Assembly (NCBI GenBank): GCA_902806575.1
Contig: CADCXD010000001.1
Span: 1,116,001-1,180,000 of the forward strand
Reading direction: 5' to 3'
Length of the DNA stretch: 64,000 nucleotides
DNA from: Jackrogersella multiformis
Taxonomy: Eukaryota; Ascomycota; Sordariomycetes; Xylariales; Hypoxylaceae
The position numbers and the translations under genes were made by a program. A model generated the notes under the pieces. The model was given only the letters and a program-made list of their open reading frames with translations, was not told the origin of the DNA and did not search any database. Positions 1 through 12,400 of the stretch are shown piece by piece. How positions within the stretch are numbered: the stretch's first letter is position 1; the number at the start of each line of letters is the position of its first letter.

Positions 1-1
1 T

Positions 2-559
2 ATTGGAGCACGCCAGCCTCTTCTGGCTTTTGAAATTATCAGTCTTTATAATAAGAGCAGAAACAACCATATCAAGTTCTGGAACTCCAACTTCTCAACC
101 GAGGCTCTTAAACTTCTGATAAGCTCTCGGTCTGTGAGACAACACCAACTTCTAGACAAGTTGGGTCTGGCCTTTTTGCTGAAGGGGAAACGAAGACGCT
201 ACGGGTTCACCTCGCGAATTATACTCCCAAAGCTAGTTAAAGTAGCAATAGTGTTTGCTACCTCGCCGAACCTTCCGCCTAGGACTTCCCTGACGTTAGT
301 CTCGCGATGCATTGACTGTCTTCAAAGAAGTCGCGAAGCTGCGGTACCAGAGGCAATCTTGCGAGCGCTATTCCATATCATTACAAGGGATCTTGCAAAA
401 GGCAAACAGGGCAGAACTAGCCGACTACGTTGGTTTTTGTATCTGATAAACCAGCACATCGGCCCCGATAGGATGGAACGGATAGGGCTGCGTCTTAGGC
501 AGTGGAGAGAGACTAATGGCACACGTCGCGGCATACGCGCCGGGCGAGACGTTGGCTGA
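2..559 (+). CDS. C-terminal part of an unidentified protein, running off the left edge
   Basis: The frame that starts at base 2 stays open for 185 codons to a TGA at 557-559, so the left edge cuts the gene or an exon. The peptide has a mixed globular composition with a basic C-terminal third, including a stretch reading GRTSRLRWFLYLI followed by LRLRQWRE. I do not recognise the family with certainty. The ending vaguely recalls the C-termini of fungal mitochondrial helical-repeat (PPR-like) proteins, but that is a weak impression, not evidence. No signal peptide or membrane segment is visible in the part present. The alternative is a decayed gene or a chance open frame. Its length, lack of low complexity and abutment on the window edge favour a real partial CDS. 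Confidence 0.4.
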   Translation: MGARQPLLAFEIISLYNKSRNNHIKFWNSNFSTEALKLLISSRSVRQHQLLDKLGLAFLLKGKRRRYGFTSRIILPKLVKVAIVFATSPNLPPRTSLTLVSRCIDCLQRSREAAVPEAILRALFHIITRDLAKGKQGRTSRLRWFLYLINQHIGPDRMERIGLRLRQWRETNGTRRGIRAGRDVG

Positions 560-2676
560 ACCTGGAATGACCTAGAAAAGAATCCGGTTGTTGGGGCAGC
601 CGTAAGATGAGGGCCGACTGATACACGACCGATCATGATCATGAGGTGTTAGGCGTGTAGTGGATGCGCGATCGCCAGGGTATATGGTTGAAATATCACT
701 AGGACATACTAACCGGGCAATAAAGGCTCACCGGTATCACAAACTGGCCCCTATGAACTACGTAATACATTGCAGAGTCGACTGATTTTGGCCCGGGTTC
801 GGTTCTTAAAATATCGAGAGAAAGGCTGTGATTGGTATCGATGGCCGGGCTTAGACGTACTGTTGGGAAGAGTTGAGCTTATTATTACATCGCCATCGGT
901 TACACGGCAGTTAAGCTGTCTGCCTAGACATGGCGGACTGGCGTTAGCCTGGTAGATATTCAGACATTTTAGACATATTAACTCGATATGACGAAGGATT
1001 TGATAGGGGTGAGGGGGTTATGTCAACTGCATGTGGTCCTATTCGGCACTACTTTTGAGAATTGTGTTTCGCTTCCAAGGTTGTTGGATAGTCCTCAGGG
1101 ATAGTTGGGGGGGGGGCGAATGAGGCTAAATACAGAAGTATTCAGCGCATTGTAAACTTGTGACAAAGCCCATATGCAGAATCGGGAAAGGAGTCAAGAC
1201 TTGAAGGTGTGTACTTCTTGATTGGTAGCTATAAACGGCTAGCTCTGATCTTGCGCATAAGGTTATTCCCTGAGCTCTTTCTTCCCCCCTCCTCCCCCGT
1301 CTGCTCGGGAACGTTACCCGGGGCGCTGGGCGGGCTGCTACCTAATCACGCTGATCCACTAAATGTTCGTTGACTAAACGGGGAATGTTGCTAAAGATAC
1401 TAGCCAAATATACAAGGGTACAGCCTAAGTCCATAACCCAGTACCTACCTAGGTACCTAGGTAGGTAGGTATGGATGTATTCCAAGATGGGGTCTGGTGT
1501 CTTAGTGTGGTGGAAGTCACCCATCACTTGTGTACTATGAGGCAGGCAGGCAGGCAGGCACAACCTTAGAGAGGGAGGAGGGAGGGAAGGAGGGAGAGAG
1601 AAAGAAAGAGTAGAAAGAGAGCCCAGATAGGAAAGAAGAACAGCCCCACTACGCGTGCGCCCAAATCTTCTCCATAATGTTTTCAAGGTTCCAAGATTTC
1701 AATGTTTCAATGTTTCAATGTTCCTTTTTCCTTTCTCTCCACCTAATCTCACTACCGACCTCTACTTTACAAGGTGTTAGGTATTTCGTCTGCCTATCGA
1801 CGTGATGTGATGGTGTATAGTTAGCCTTGACTATTTATTTATTTATTTATTTTCTTTCTCATAACTGACTCGCTCCACTCTCTCTTCTCCTCCGGCTCGC
1901 TTGATCCCCTACGATTATTCGTGGGTGCTCCCGACATGCAGCAGCAGCATCAGCGGCGAAGGTGGACATATAACGCTGCCGCTTTCATCCATGGACGTTG
2001 ATTGCATGCAAGGGAGCCCACGGGATCGGTACCTATATTATTACACCCCCCCCCCCCCCTCTCAACCTGCAGAATTCAACCTGGCGCCTGGGTTGTCCCA
2101 ATTACGCAGAGATGTATGTCCAGATGCCGGCCCTGATCGGGTTCTGATCTGATGCCATATAATAGAGCCAGCTTACCACACCTAATGAGCGACTTGAATT
2201 TACGCCCGTATCCTACCCATATCATATCATATCATATCATATCGAAGAGATAACCTGCGAATATCTATCGAGCCAAAGACGGAAAAATCCCAAATTGGTC
2301 CTTGGCGCCTCAATTAGCCAATACCAATATCCCCGACGCTCTGGGTGAGATCTGACATGAAATCTGGGGGAGCTAAATGGGCCTATGAGATCGAGGCGAC
2401 GATCCACAGGGCGGCTCCGGCGCATCAGCAGGACTCGTATACCTAGTCCTTCACAACCCAACCCAACCCATAAGAATTCCGACCGCTTATCACTGGTAGT
2501 ATAGCACAGCTACTTCTCCTTACCAGGTAGGTAATCATGGAACAAACCGACCACGTGTCCGGCTTGGATCCGGAAGCTCAATCACGGGCCCCTTGGCAGG
2601 CGAAACCCATCCGCCGGCGCAATCGCATGATTAATAGGTGAGATATATATTTCGCCGTTATGTATCCAGATGGAAA
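560..2676. repeat. Gene-free stretch rich in microsatellites
   Basis: No convincing gene is seen. The stretch holds a dense set of simple repeats: a TACCTAGGTA-type cluster at 1441-1471, five GGCA units at 1541-1560, a purine-rich GGGA/GAAA tract at about 1568-1622, a TTTA run at about 1831-1855, fourteen C residues at 2046-2059, and an ATATC run at about 2219-2243. Short open frames here translate these repeats and are not counted as genes. Confidence 0.7.
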
Positions 2677-2811
2677 TATAAAAGAAAATGTCGAGACCCG
2701 GCTATACATATCTATATTCAACCATATTTTCAATCTATCTAATCACATCCTCTTTTCCCTCTCCTCTGCTCCTTGCTCCTCGCTCCTCGCTCCTCTTCGC
2801 CGATACAAAGC
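2677..2811 (+). promoter_or_regulatory. Probable core promoter and leader of the Zn2Cys6 gene
   Basis: A TATA box-like TATAAAAG lies at 2677-2684. It is followed by a strongly pyrimidine-rich tract (about 2745-2800), an arrangement common just upstream of transcription starts in filamentous fungi. An ATG follows at 2812 in the context AAAGCATGG. The spacing supports 2812 as the start codon of the regulator. The transcription start itself cannot be read from sequence. Confidence 0.4.
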
Positions 2812-5428
2812 ATGGATGCTAACCCCCGAGCACGGAGTACCTTAGAAACAATAGTTGATTTCCCGGTAGCTTGGTCCCAGACCTCGCCCGGGAAATCGAT
2901 GTTTTGTTTCTTTGCGCTCCGTCTATAAAAAGTTGTTTAGAATGTCGAAGAAGAAAGTTAAAATGTTCCAAGACAAGCCCTTCGTGCACAAACTGCATCA
3001 AGGCCGCCCGGGACTGTCTGTACATAGGCCCGCGGCTAGATGAGGCCAGCCAAATGCGCCTGGCTGAAATCAAGGAGAAGCAAGGAACTCTTGAGCGGGA
3101 GCTCGAGCGGGATGTCGCCAAATCTACAACGTCGAAGAACGCGTTACAACAGCGCATTCTAGCCGACGACATTTCCGGCGATTTCGATGAGGAGCGCGAC
3201 CTGGAGGCCACACCCCTTGCAGCATTAGACGTGACATATGAGGACGACATCGACGGGGCGGGTGACATGATAGATCTGGGGATCCAGATCGGGAAGATGC
3301 GCATCACGGAAAGGATAGGTGGTCTTTCGCGACCTAGAATATCGGAAGAGGTATGATCTACGCACGTTGGTTAGGACCATGTACTAACAAGGTGAATTTC
3401 AGATAGCGGCGGGCATCTCGGGCTCGCAACCTCCGCCGCATGGGGCACAGACGCCAGGACTTGAAGACGTACCCGACTTCCTCAAGCCTGGGACTCAATA
3501 TATAGTGCCCACTAGCGGTTTCTTCTTTGGCCAGATAGGAGAGCCGCCGACCATTCTCCAATTCTTGCCGTATAGGGCTGCCGCAGATCGGTTGATGAAG
3601 CAGTACTTTGTTTCCACCCACCCAATCGCTCCCTGTACCCACCGGCCAACGTTGGAAGCCAATTATGCGACCTTCTGGGAAGAAATAAGCGCAGGGTTTG
3701 AGCCTCGACCCTCGATGCAGGCCATAATCTTTGGGGCTATGTTCAGCGGAGCTGTCAGTGTAGACGAGAACACCATATTTCCAGAGCTGGCTGGATATTC
3801 TAAAGCAAATTGGGTCGCCAGCCTTAAGATGGGCACTGAAACCGCCTTAAGCAAGGCGAATTTCCTGCGAACTACTAAGGTAGAAACGATGCAAGCGTTC
3901 ATTATGTATATGGTGAGTTCCGACATCCCCGAATAAGCTACAGTGTTAACTCTACGAAAGATTCCCCTGTGCAGAGGTGAGGTGTCAAGAGCCCATTCGG
4001 TGCTTGTCGGTGCTGCAGTACGGATGGCTGAGTGCATGGGCTTACACCGTGACGGGGATGCATACGGCCTTACGCCTCTCGAAACGCACGTACGTCGGCT
4101 GATCTGGCACCAGCTGTGCTTCCTCGATATTCGGACTTGTGAAGCTCAGGGGCCAAAACCCGTTATCAGGCGAGATGACTATGACACAAAGTTGCCTATA
4201 AATTGCGACGAAGACGACCTTACGCATGCAGTAGTACCACCGGAGTCGTCAGATATATGGACTACTAACACACTTCCCTTAATCCGGTTTGAAATAAACG
4301 AGATGATGCGCATCATATGGATCGATAGGCGGAGGCTTGAGACTCACCGGACCTCGCTGACAGCCGTGCTTACTAAAATCGAGAATTTCCGTAGGAGAAT
4401 GTCAGAAAAATACGACCACCTCCTAGATGTCACACAGCCTATACAGAGATATGCTAGATGCGTCATGTATTTACTGACATACCGCCTACATGTCATGATC
4501 CTTCATCCCTACCACTCCAACGCCGCCAACCAAATGCCTCCGCGTCTGAACCAACTCCTCATCGCGTCCGGCATCATGATCGTCGAGCTCGCGATTCAGC
4601 TGGAGACGAACCCCAATTTTCAAGATTGGGCATGGTATTTAGGTGCCTACTTCCAATATCAGATTGCGCTGTTGCTGGCAACTGAGATCTACTTCCGTCC
4701 ACAGTCTAGTGAGGCAGAACGGATATGGATATGCTTGGACTACGTCTTTAGCATGGACCGTAGACTCCCGCCCGAAGCCAAGGCCATGCAACTTCTTTCC
4801 GAGATACAAGGTAAGACAGCTGTATACATGCGCATGCGCAAGATGCGTGGGCCGACGAGTCTCGCGCGGGCTGTCCCTGGGCAAAATGTCGTTGCAGGGA
4901 CCGCGAAGCCTCCAGCTGTGCAGGGTAACCCTGAGCAACCGCCCATGGGGATACCTCAAGATATGCCCAAGGTCGAGCCGGGGTACACTCCGCCACTTCC
5001 GGCCGGGCCCCCAATGCCACAGCCGCAAATGGTTTTTGCTGGTGTTTCTGACGGACAGGCGTTGTGGAGCTTACCGCCGAATCACTCAAGCCCGGGGAGT
5101 AGCGATTCGTCGATCGCAGATCTTGGGGGACAACGGATTACTACGTCCGCGTTAAGGGCTGGGACGGGGATGAATCAGGGCAATATCATGGATAGTATCG
5201 ACTGGGTATGTCTCTTGAAATCCTAGCTGTATTCCTTCCCCCCTTTTTTGTTGTTGTTGTTGTTGTTGTTCTGTGGTACCTGTAAAAAAAATATCGCGTT
5301 GAATCTCGTACTAACTAATGAATCAGGAAACCATCAACTCCCTCTTTCCTAACGATCCTCAGACGGGCGGGCTGAGCATACATGGATTTCACGATCCCAA
5401 CTTCTCCATTGTTAGTTGGAGTACTTAA
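2812..5428 (+). CDS. Zn2Cys6 (fungal-specific) transcription factor
   Basis: Predicted nuclear DNA-binding regulator of about 760 residues; target pathway unknown. A binuclear zinc cluster of the form C-x2-C-x6-C-x6-C-x2-C-x6-C is encoded at about 2934-3034, followed by a charged linker. From about 3500 to 4300 comes the fungal_trans domain, with its typical VSRAHSVLVGAAVRMAECMGLH core, and then a Pro/Gln/Ser-rich tail. Supported introns are 3351-3402, 3913-3981 and 5206-5326; all keep frame and the first and last have CTAAC branch sites. The last exon, 5327-5428, has the usual short acidic-aromatic ending. The first in-frame Met of the finger exon lies after the finger, so a 5' exon is required. 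I infer the ATG at 2812, with a short intron ending at 2880 or 2932. That junction is unresolved. The gene is convergent with the giant gene. Confidence 0.85.
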
Positions 5429-6418
5429 GGAGGAAAAAGGAAAAGGTCATCACGGGGTTTGTTTTGGTTTATCTCACCTCAGCTTTAGACGACGGTATGA
5501 AGCAATTCGCGACGGGGACTCGGTGTTGTCTTGTATATGGGCAGAACGGTACGAAGTATAATGAGGCACGGAGACGGATTAAAAAAGGATATACCACGAT
5601 AGAATTCTGGCACTCGTTTTATAAGTCCGTATTTATTATCTTCTACTTCAAATCTGCAGTTACGTCGTGAGATATGATATGATATGTGATTATGTGGCGA
5701 CTAAATATTCCTATAGTCCATTCATTACTTCGCAATCTCTTAAGACCGATTGTTCTTCATTATCTAGGAGAATGCTTTGCAACGGTATCCAAAAGCCGAG
5801 TTCGGATTTACCATTACGGCGTATGTAGATCAACAGACATGCCATGATATCTCATAGGAATGAATAGACGGCGATAGGATCACAAATATAGAGCAAGAGC
5901 AAGAGCAAGGTCTTAATATCAAGTAATAACGGTCAATTTCCGATTTCTGTCTAACTACACTGTGGTCGAAGCGAACAAGGAGAAAAAACCCCTCCGAGAA
6001 AAGAAAATCGTAGGTCATGAATTCGTTAGAAGCTCTGCGTTCCCGTGTCCCGTTTCCTGTCCCCTTATGCATGAGAGGCGGGAGAGATTCCTAACGCGGA
6101 ATCGCTCGTGGTATGATGAGATGAGATGAGTTGGGAAAAAAAATGCAAATCCCATGCGAGCATTCGTATAACGCCGGCCAGGTGTATCATTAGCCTTCCA
6201 GAGAGCCCCGTGTTTTTTTAAGGCCAGACGAAAAAGAAACTCGTGATGTGTCCGGTCCGCCTTTACACCCTCATTAATGCGTATTTGTCACACAGTCACC
6301 GTCCTGACTAACCCCTTTCCTGCCTTGCCTTCCCCTTCCCCTTCCTTACATTACTGTTTTCGGCGGCTTCGTTTTGCCGCCTGGCCCCCCTATCGTTTCG
6401 TGAGGTTGACACCATTCT
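5429..6418. other. Convergent 3' intergenic region
   Basis: This stretch separates the stop of the Zn2Cys6 gene from the stop of the giant minus-strand gene and should contain both 3' UTRs. It has short ATATG/ATGAG runs near 5671-5690 and 6113-6130 and no supported gene. Confidence 0.6.
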
Positions 6419-9400
6419 CTAGATGTAATCTGTCTCGTGCGGGGGTGTTGGGATCGGGAGCGGAGCGTCCTGCATTTGGACGCTAACCGTGCTGTGCCCT
6501 GTCATAGAAACAGAAGGCGTAGCGCCTCTACTAAGCGGCACTCCACCCGCGTCGCTTGTCGGCGTCACCATGCGAATGGTTGGATTACGCGGCGGCTTAG
6601 CGACAAGCACCTGCGCGGGGCAAATGACGATCTCCTCGTCGCCGACACCGTTGTCGTCGCCCTTCTTGACGACGAGCGGGAAAAGTACAGTACGCACGAT
6701 GGCACCGTCGGCCTCGTACTGTTCGTTTGATTTTTTATCGCCTGATCTCTCATTCATGAGCGCCGAGTTGAAGGAGACGGATCTTGCTAGGTCGCCGTTG
6801 CCATCGTACTCGGGCTGTAGAGGTGGCAGCATCGTATACTCGGCACGCTGGGTGCGCATCTCGATCGACAGGTCGACCGCCTCACGCATAACGCGGCGTA
6901 GCTGCGACTGGATCTGGGACTCGAGGTTCGACGGCGGCGGCAGGATCATGCACAACGTCTGGAAGACGGCCTGGACGACAGCCTCGGTGTCCTGGTTGCG
7001 CTGATCACCGAACGCTGGCCTCTTAGACAGCAGCGTCAGCGTCACGGCGCGCCACTGGCGAACTGCCTGTGGTGGCCCGACTTCTAGTAGGAGTTTCTCG
7101 AGTGACTTGAGCTTCTGTCGTTGCTCTCGATCCATACCGAAGAGGTATCGTGTGAATACGAACTCCCAAATCATGTTCATGGTCATGGACATGAAGATGT
7201 CACGACGTCTCACCCGGTCGCTGAGGTATTCGTCGACATCGGAGCCGTCTAGGACCGAGTTATCCAGTCGGTCGATAATTTTCTCGTCGTTGATTTCGTT
7301 TGTTAATCGACAAGCCCGCATATCGGAGAATTTAGAGAAGCGGAGAACCCATTGCTGCACGTGCGAGCATAATTGCTGGCAACGATGGTCGAAGTGATCC
7401 TCATCTTTGAGGCGGAGGAACTCGGCATCAGGTGGCTTCGTGGCCAGTATCTGTCGTTGCATCTCCCTAACTTGTTCTTTGGTAGCTTCGAGCTGAGTGC
7501 GGAGCTCTTGGATCTCTGCGTCTTTTTCTTGTAGTGTTTTGGTATATTGACCTCGGGCGAAGCGATGCTCCTCGAGTTCTTTGGATGTGGATGTGTGTCG
7601 TGACTCGAGTTGGCCGTATTTCTCGTTATGTTGAAGGGCGAGGACATTGTTGGCGCTATGGAGGCCTTCGTTGATCTCGGTTAGTCGAGTGACTTCCTTG
7701 CGTAGCCATTCGAGAGAGGCTTTGAGACTTTCTATCTCGGCATCGCGCTCGGTGATGACGGACACGGCTTGGTTGTTCAGATTTTTTTCGGCATGTACTT
7801 TTGCGTCGGCAAGCGCGCGATTTTCTGCTATTAGCTGCTCAACCCTGGATTCGAGCTCCAACACCTGCATGCTCTGTCGACGACGCATGCTTTGTGGCCT
7901 CGTTGGCGATCGGGGAGACCCAATCCGGCCCTCGCCGTAGCCATCCTGCAGGTGGAGATTATTAGCAAATAGAATCGTTCCCATCTTGAACACATCGCTG
8001 GTTAATGAATAAGAATGAAAGAGATCATTATTATTACTTACATATACGTCGGTCATGTCCTTGGCTCGGACACGGCCTTCGTTAGCTACTGGTGTGGTGC
8101 TCTGATGGAGATTTTCTCCGGATGCATTGTTATTCGAGAGGTTGGAGCTGAGCGATCTCAGGTCACCGCTCATTCGCCTATCCACTCTTCTAAGACTAAG
8201 CGGGGGGGTGTTGGTGCCTGATCTGAAATTAAAGCTGCCTGGACTTTCAGGCCGATATCGAAGGGGGTCCGGAGTCCTAAACCGAGAAATGCTCGTATTA
8301 GATGCAGATCGTCTGGGTTGGTTCTCCGTTCGTGGTGTCGATGTTCGGCTTATATTATCTGATACGCTTCTTTGTCCTACATCTTGATATTTTGACGAAG
8401 ATGGTGAACGTGATTTTTTAGGGTCTGTGATGCCTTGCACCTCATCACCTTCATGGTTGCGCGTGACTGGCGTTTCTAGTTTTGGAGTCTCGCTTCCCAA
8501 CCCCAGTTTTTTCTTTTGTTTTTCCTCGGGTGAAGGAGTCTTAATTGCATTGGCTTCCTCTTCTAACGCTGCAGTCTGTTTCTTGGGTGTGATCTCGGGC
8601 GAGTCCCGTAAATGCACACCGCTATCACGTAGGCTAGGGTCAACGAAGCTACGCCGCTTTGGATGCGGTGTATCCGTTATGAACCCACTATCCTTATTCG
8701 GCTCGATAGTAATTGGAACCCTGCTCGAACCATCGCCACGTTGAATTTTTCGCTCCTTCTCTATCTCCTCATGCGTCTCTTCTTCCACCGGTGGAAGGAC
8801 GCGGGGAGAATTACGACCGGAATTCAAGTAAGAGAGAGGTCTCGGGGTTAATGGCTTTGGTGGCGTGTCGTCAACCTTAAGCTCCTTTGCCGGTTCGGAA
8901 GGCTCTTGAGCATGTTCTGATGTGTCCAGGTCATCTAGCTTTTCTATGATTTCAGAAGTTGGTAATTCTTTTGATGTCGAGCTCTCATGACTATCGTCAC
9001 GAGGTTCCGGTAGGTCACGTTGCGCTTCTCTTCCTACTATCGGACTCTCGACATTGCCTACAAAGCTGTCTTGCCGTGGTAGATCACCTGATGAATCTGT
9101 CTTTAGAGGGTCAGAGGGTGGTGGTTCAGTCTGATTTTCGACCTCCGCGTTCAGCCCAGTCCAGAAGTTACCCGTATCGGCATCTAGTCGTCCACCTTCT
9201 TCTAATGGCTTGCGCTCAGAGCTCTCCCAAAGTGCAGGGTCGTCAAATATGTCTTCCGTGTCTGTTGTCCTCTTGTCGATAGATTTCTGCTTCTTTCCCT
9301 TCTTGCTCTTTTTAGAGCCGCTAGACTTCCCAGGCGAGAGCGCAACATCTCTAGTTGGGAGTGGCGTAGATACAGTCTCAGTAATTGTAAGTTCTGCATC

Positions 9401-12400
9401 CTTGGGTGTTTCGATTTTCTCCCCGGAAGATTTAGGACGGGATTGCATGAGCGCTACTGCAATCTCGCGGGCCGATGGCGTCGTATCTTGGATGGGACTT
9501 GGCCCCCTAGCCTCTTCAGACTTAATCGGCTGGGTGTTTTCTTCTACATGTTTGGGCTCTTGTTGACTAGGTTGCGACTCCGGGTGCGAGGCAGAAACGT
9601 CTCCAGGCGGTATCGTTCGTGTATTACTAGCTGTTTCCTGAGTGTTGACCTCTAACTTGCTGTCAACGGCTTCGATTGCACTCGTAGAGTACCCTTCAAA
9701 ATATGAAGCGGCAATCTCTCGCTGTGGCGTAATCAATGGAAGCAGGGCAGCATTGCTGATTTGCTTGCCACCTTTGTTCTCTTCGAAAGTAGTATGCTTG
9801 TCGCCTGTAGAGATTGGCTGGGATTCGAGATATGAGGCTGCAATTTCTCGAGAAGGAGTGATGTCCTGCAGAACGGCATTGCTGCCCTCGGCCCTGATCA
9901 TGTGATGATCCGTAAGTTGTGACGATTCTGGGATTTCGTAGCTCGAGCCCTCAAGATTCAGAAGAGGAACATCCGCCTGACGTAAAAAAGGCTCTAGGAT
10001 CATCGCGTCATCATTAGACACATCGATTCTAGCCTTTTTGCCTGGTTGCGGTGACTGATCGAATGGACGGTCGTGTTCCACATGGCTGCTCAGTTGGGCC
10101 GGTGAAAGATCAACGCTGATAACGGGCCGCGCAGTGGTCAAGGGAGTTCGAGGAGCGGATACCGGCACCGATAATTCAACGTGGTCTTGGTTATCTTGAG
10201 CGATTTCGTTAGCAGGTGCTTCATCAAGTTGCGCACGTTGCTCATCCTCTGCGGGCGAGACTTGTCGGTCGTTTTCCGAATCTGTTACTGTCCCCTTGGC
10301 AGGGTGACTGATATTGAAGTCCTCAGCATTTTCATCTTGGTCTTTCGGCTTGGGGGGAGTTTCCTCTTGGATATCCTTAGCTTTAGAACTTTGGCCATCA
10401 ACTTCTAAGATTTCTTCTTGAGTCAGTTTTCCAGGCGCGTTCTCTTCTGTTAATGTTTCCGGAGGAGCGTTGGCTAGTACAGCTTCCATGGACTCCATAG
10501 GAGTAGAAGTGCCCGTCGCTTCGCGGTAATTTTTGTTCTTTTTGGACTTTGTCAGGGATTCTGGCCACTCACCCTCGTTCACTATGATCGTTTCTGGTTC
10601 CTGAGTCGTAGGCTCGGTTGCGATCGTCTCGCTCAACTCACCACCTGGCTCCAATTCGGACTGAGCGTTGGCTCTCTTCTTTTTCTTGTCCTTCTTGGAT
10701 TTCTTGCGAGAGATTGGAGAAGACTGAGGTTCTGGGTCCTTTGGTGCCGAAGAATCAGTCGTGACTTGTTGATCAGCTGGGAAATGTTCTTGCTGTTGGA
10801 CGTCTTTCATCTCAGGTGTATCGTTAGACTTTCGCATATCCTTGGGCTCCGCTTGCAACTGCTCTTCTATCGCTAAAGATTCTCCACTAGCCACTGTCTC
10901 ATTGTGCCGCTTAGCATCTGACAGATCTTGCGACTGTGTGTCAGCACGTGGAACCTCTTGGGTGTCCAATTCGGGATTGTCGAGAATTTCAGCCTTACAT
11001 TCGCCTTTATCAATATCTGTTGAAGGTAATATATCCTGATTGTCTAATGGATCCTGTGTGGCTTCAATGATGACACCGCCAATACTATCTGTGGGTGTAT
11101 CCTTTGCCATATTTTCCGCTTCAGGGTAGATGGTCAGATCTTGTTCGGGCTTGGGAAGGATGTCTTCATGATCAACAGGCACGCCGGTTTCTTTTTCTTC
11201 CTCTTTTACGAGATCTCTAACGTGATCTTGATCAGGATGATTAGAGGACTCAGCTTCCGCTACCGGGGGCTGTAGATTTTCTTCCTGAACATCTACTGAT
11301 GTGGTATCTATTACAGGAAGAGTATCAACTTCCGAAATGGGGTTTACTGGCTCAGTAATTCGCTCTGCGGGTTGCTCCGTGAGACTGAATACTGCTTCAG
11401 CACCTGCAGGTTCAACAGGTTCGTTCTCGACCTCTAAGCCATGCTCAAGCTCGGGTTCAGCAGTCGATGCGGCCAACTCCTTCGCTTTCCCCTTCCCTTC
11501 GGATGTGGGGACATCGGAAAAGACGTCGTTAAGGGTTTCTACCTCCTTCGTGAGTATTGACTTTTCAACGGTCGGTTGACTCTCGGGTTGCTCCTCGGAT
11601 AGAATCGGCTGCGTTTGGAGTTCTGAAGGGGTTGCAGTGCCTGACCCAAGCTCCGGGTCCACTTGGCTTGCCCGCTTCTTCTTTTTCTTAGACTTCTTGG
11701 GCGTAGATACCTCAGGAAGGATGTCTTGGTTTGCAGAATCTGTGACAGTCGTCGGCGTGTTAGGAGCAGGCTGGTTGTCAACCTGTTGGGGTTCTTGAGG
11801 CTGCTGAGGCAATGATAGCTGTTCTACAGGTCTTTCTGATGTAGGCGCGGTCTCAAGTTGAAGCTCGGGTTCATTTTGGCTAGCTCGCTTCTTCTTTTTC
11901 TTCTTGTCCTTCTTGGACTTCTTTGCCGGCGAGAGTTCGGGTTCGTCCAAAGTGGAAGCGGGCTCCTCTGTTAGATGGGTAGACTCATCTAGCTGTGCAA
12001 GTTGTTCCGTTTGCGTGGGTTCCTCGGGCTTTGAAGGTTGAGGTACATACTCCTCTAGTTGTGGGGGCTCTTTTTGCACAGGCTCTTCTGTCGGTGAAGC
12101 TTTTTGAGGTGGAGATTCTAGACGTACAGGCTCTTCCGATTGTGTCAACTCTTCTATATTTTTGAGCTCTTGTGATTGTCCAGATCCTTCTAGCTTGGAG
12201 GGTTCTAGTCCCTGCACAGGCTCTTCAGCTCTCGAGAGTTCTTCTTGTTGTGTAGGCTCAACTTGGCGTTCAGAGTCGACAGCCTGAATGATATCGGCAG
12301 TCGCTTCACTTGGCAGCACTGACTCTTCTGCCTTCAGAGATTCTTGTGATGTAAGCTCTAGTTGTACGGGCTCTTCTAGTTGCGTGGGTTCTTCTATCTC

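Noticed and set aside
1342..1686. Minus-strand open frame of 114 codons
   Set aside because: It mostly translates microsatellites (GGCA, GGGA and TACC repeats) and has no recognisable protein features.
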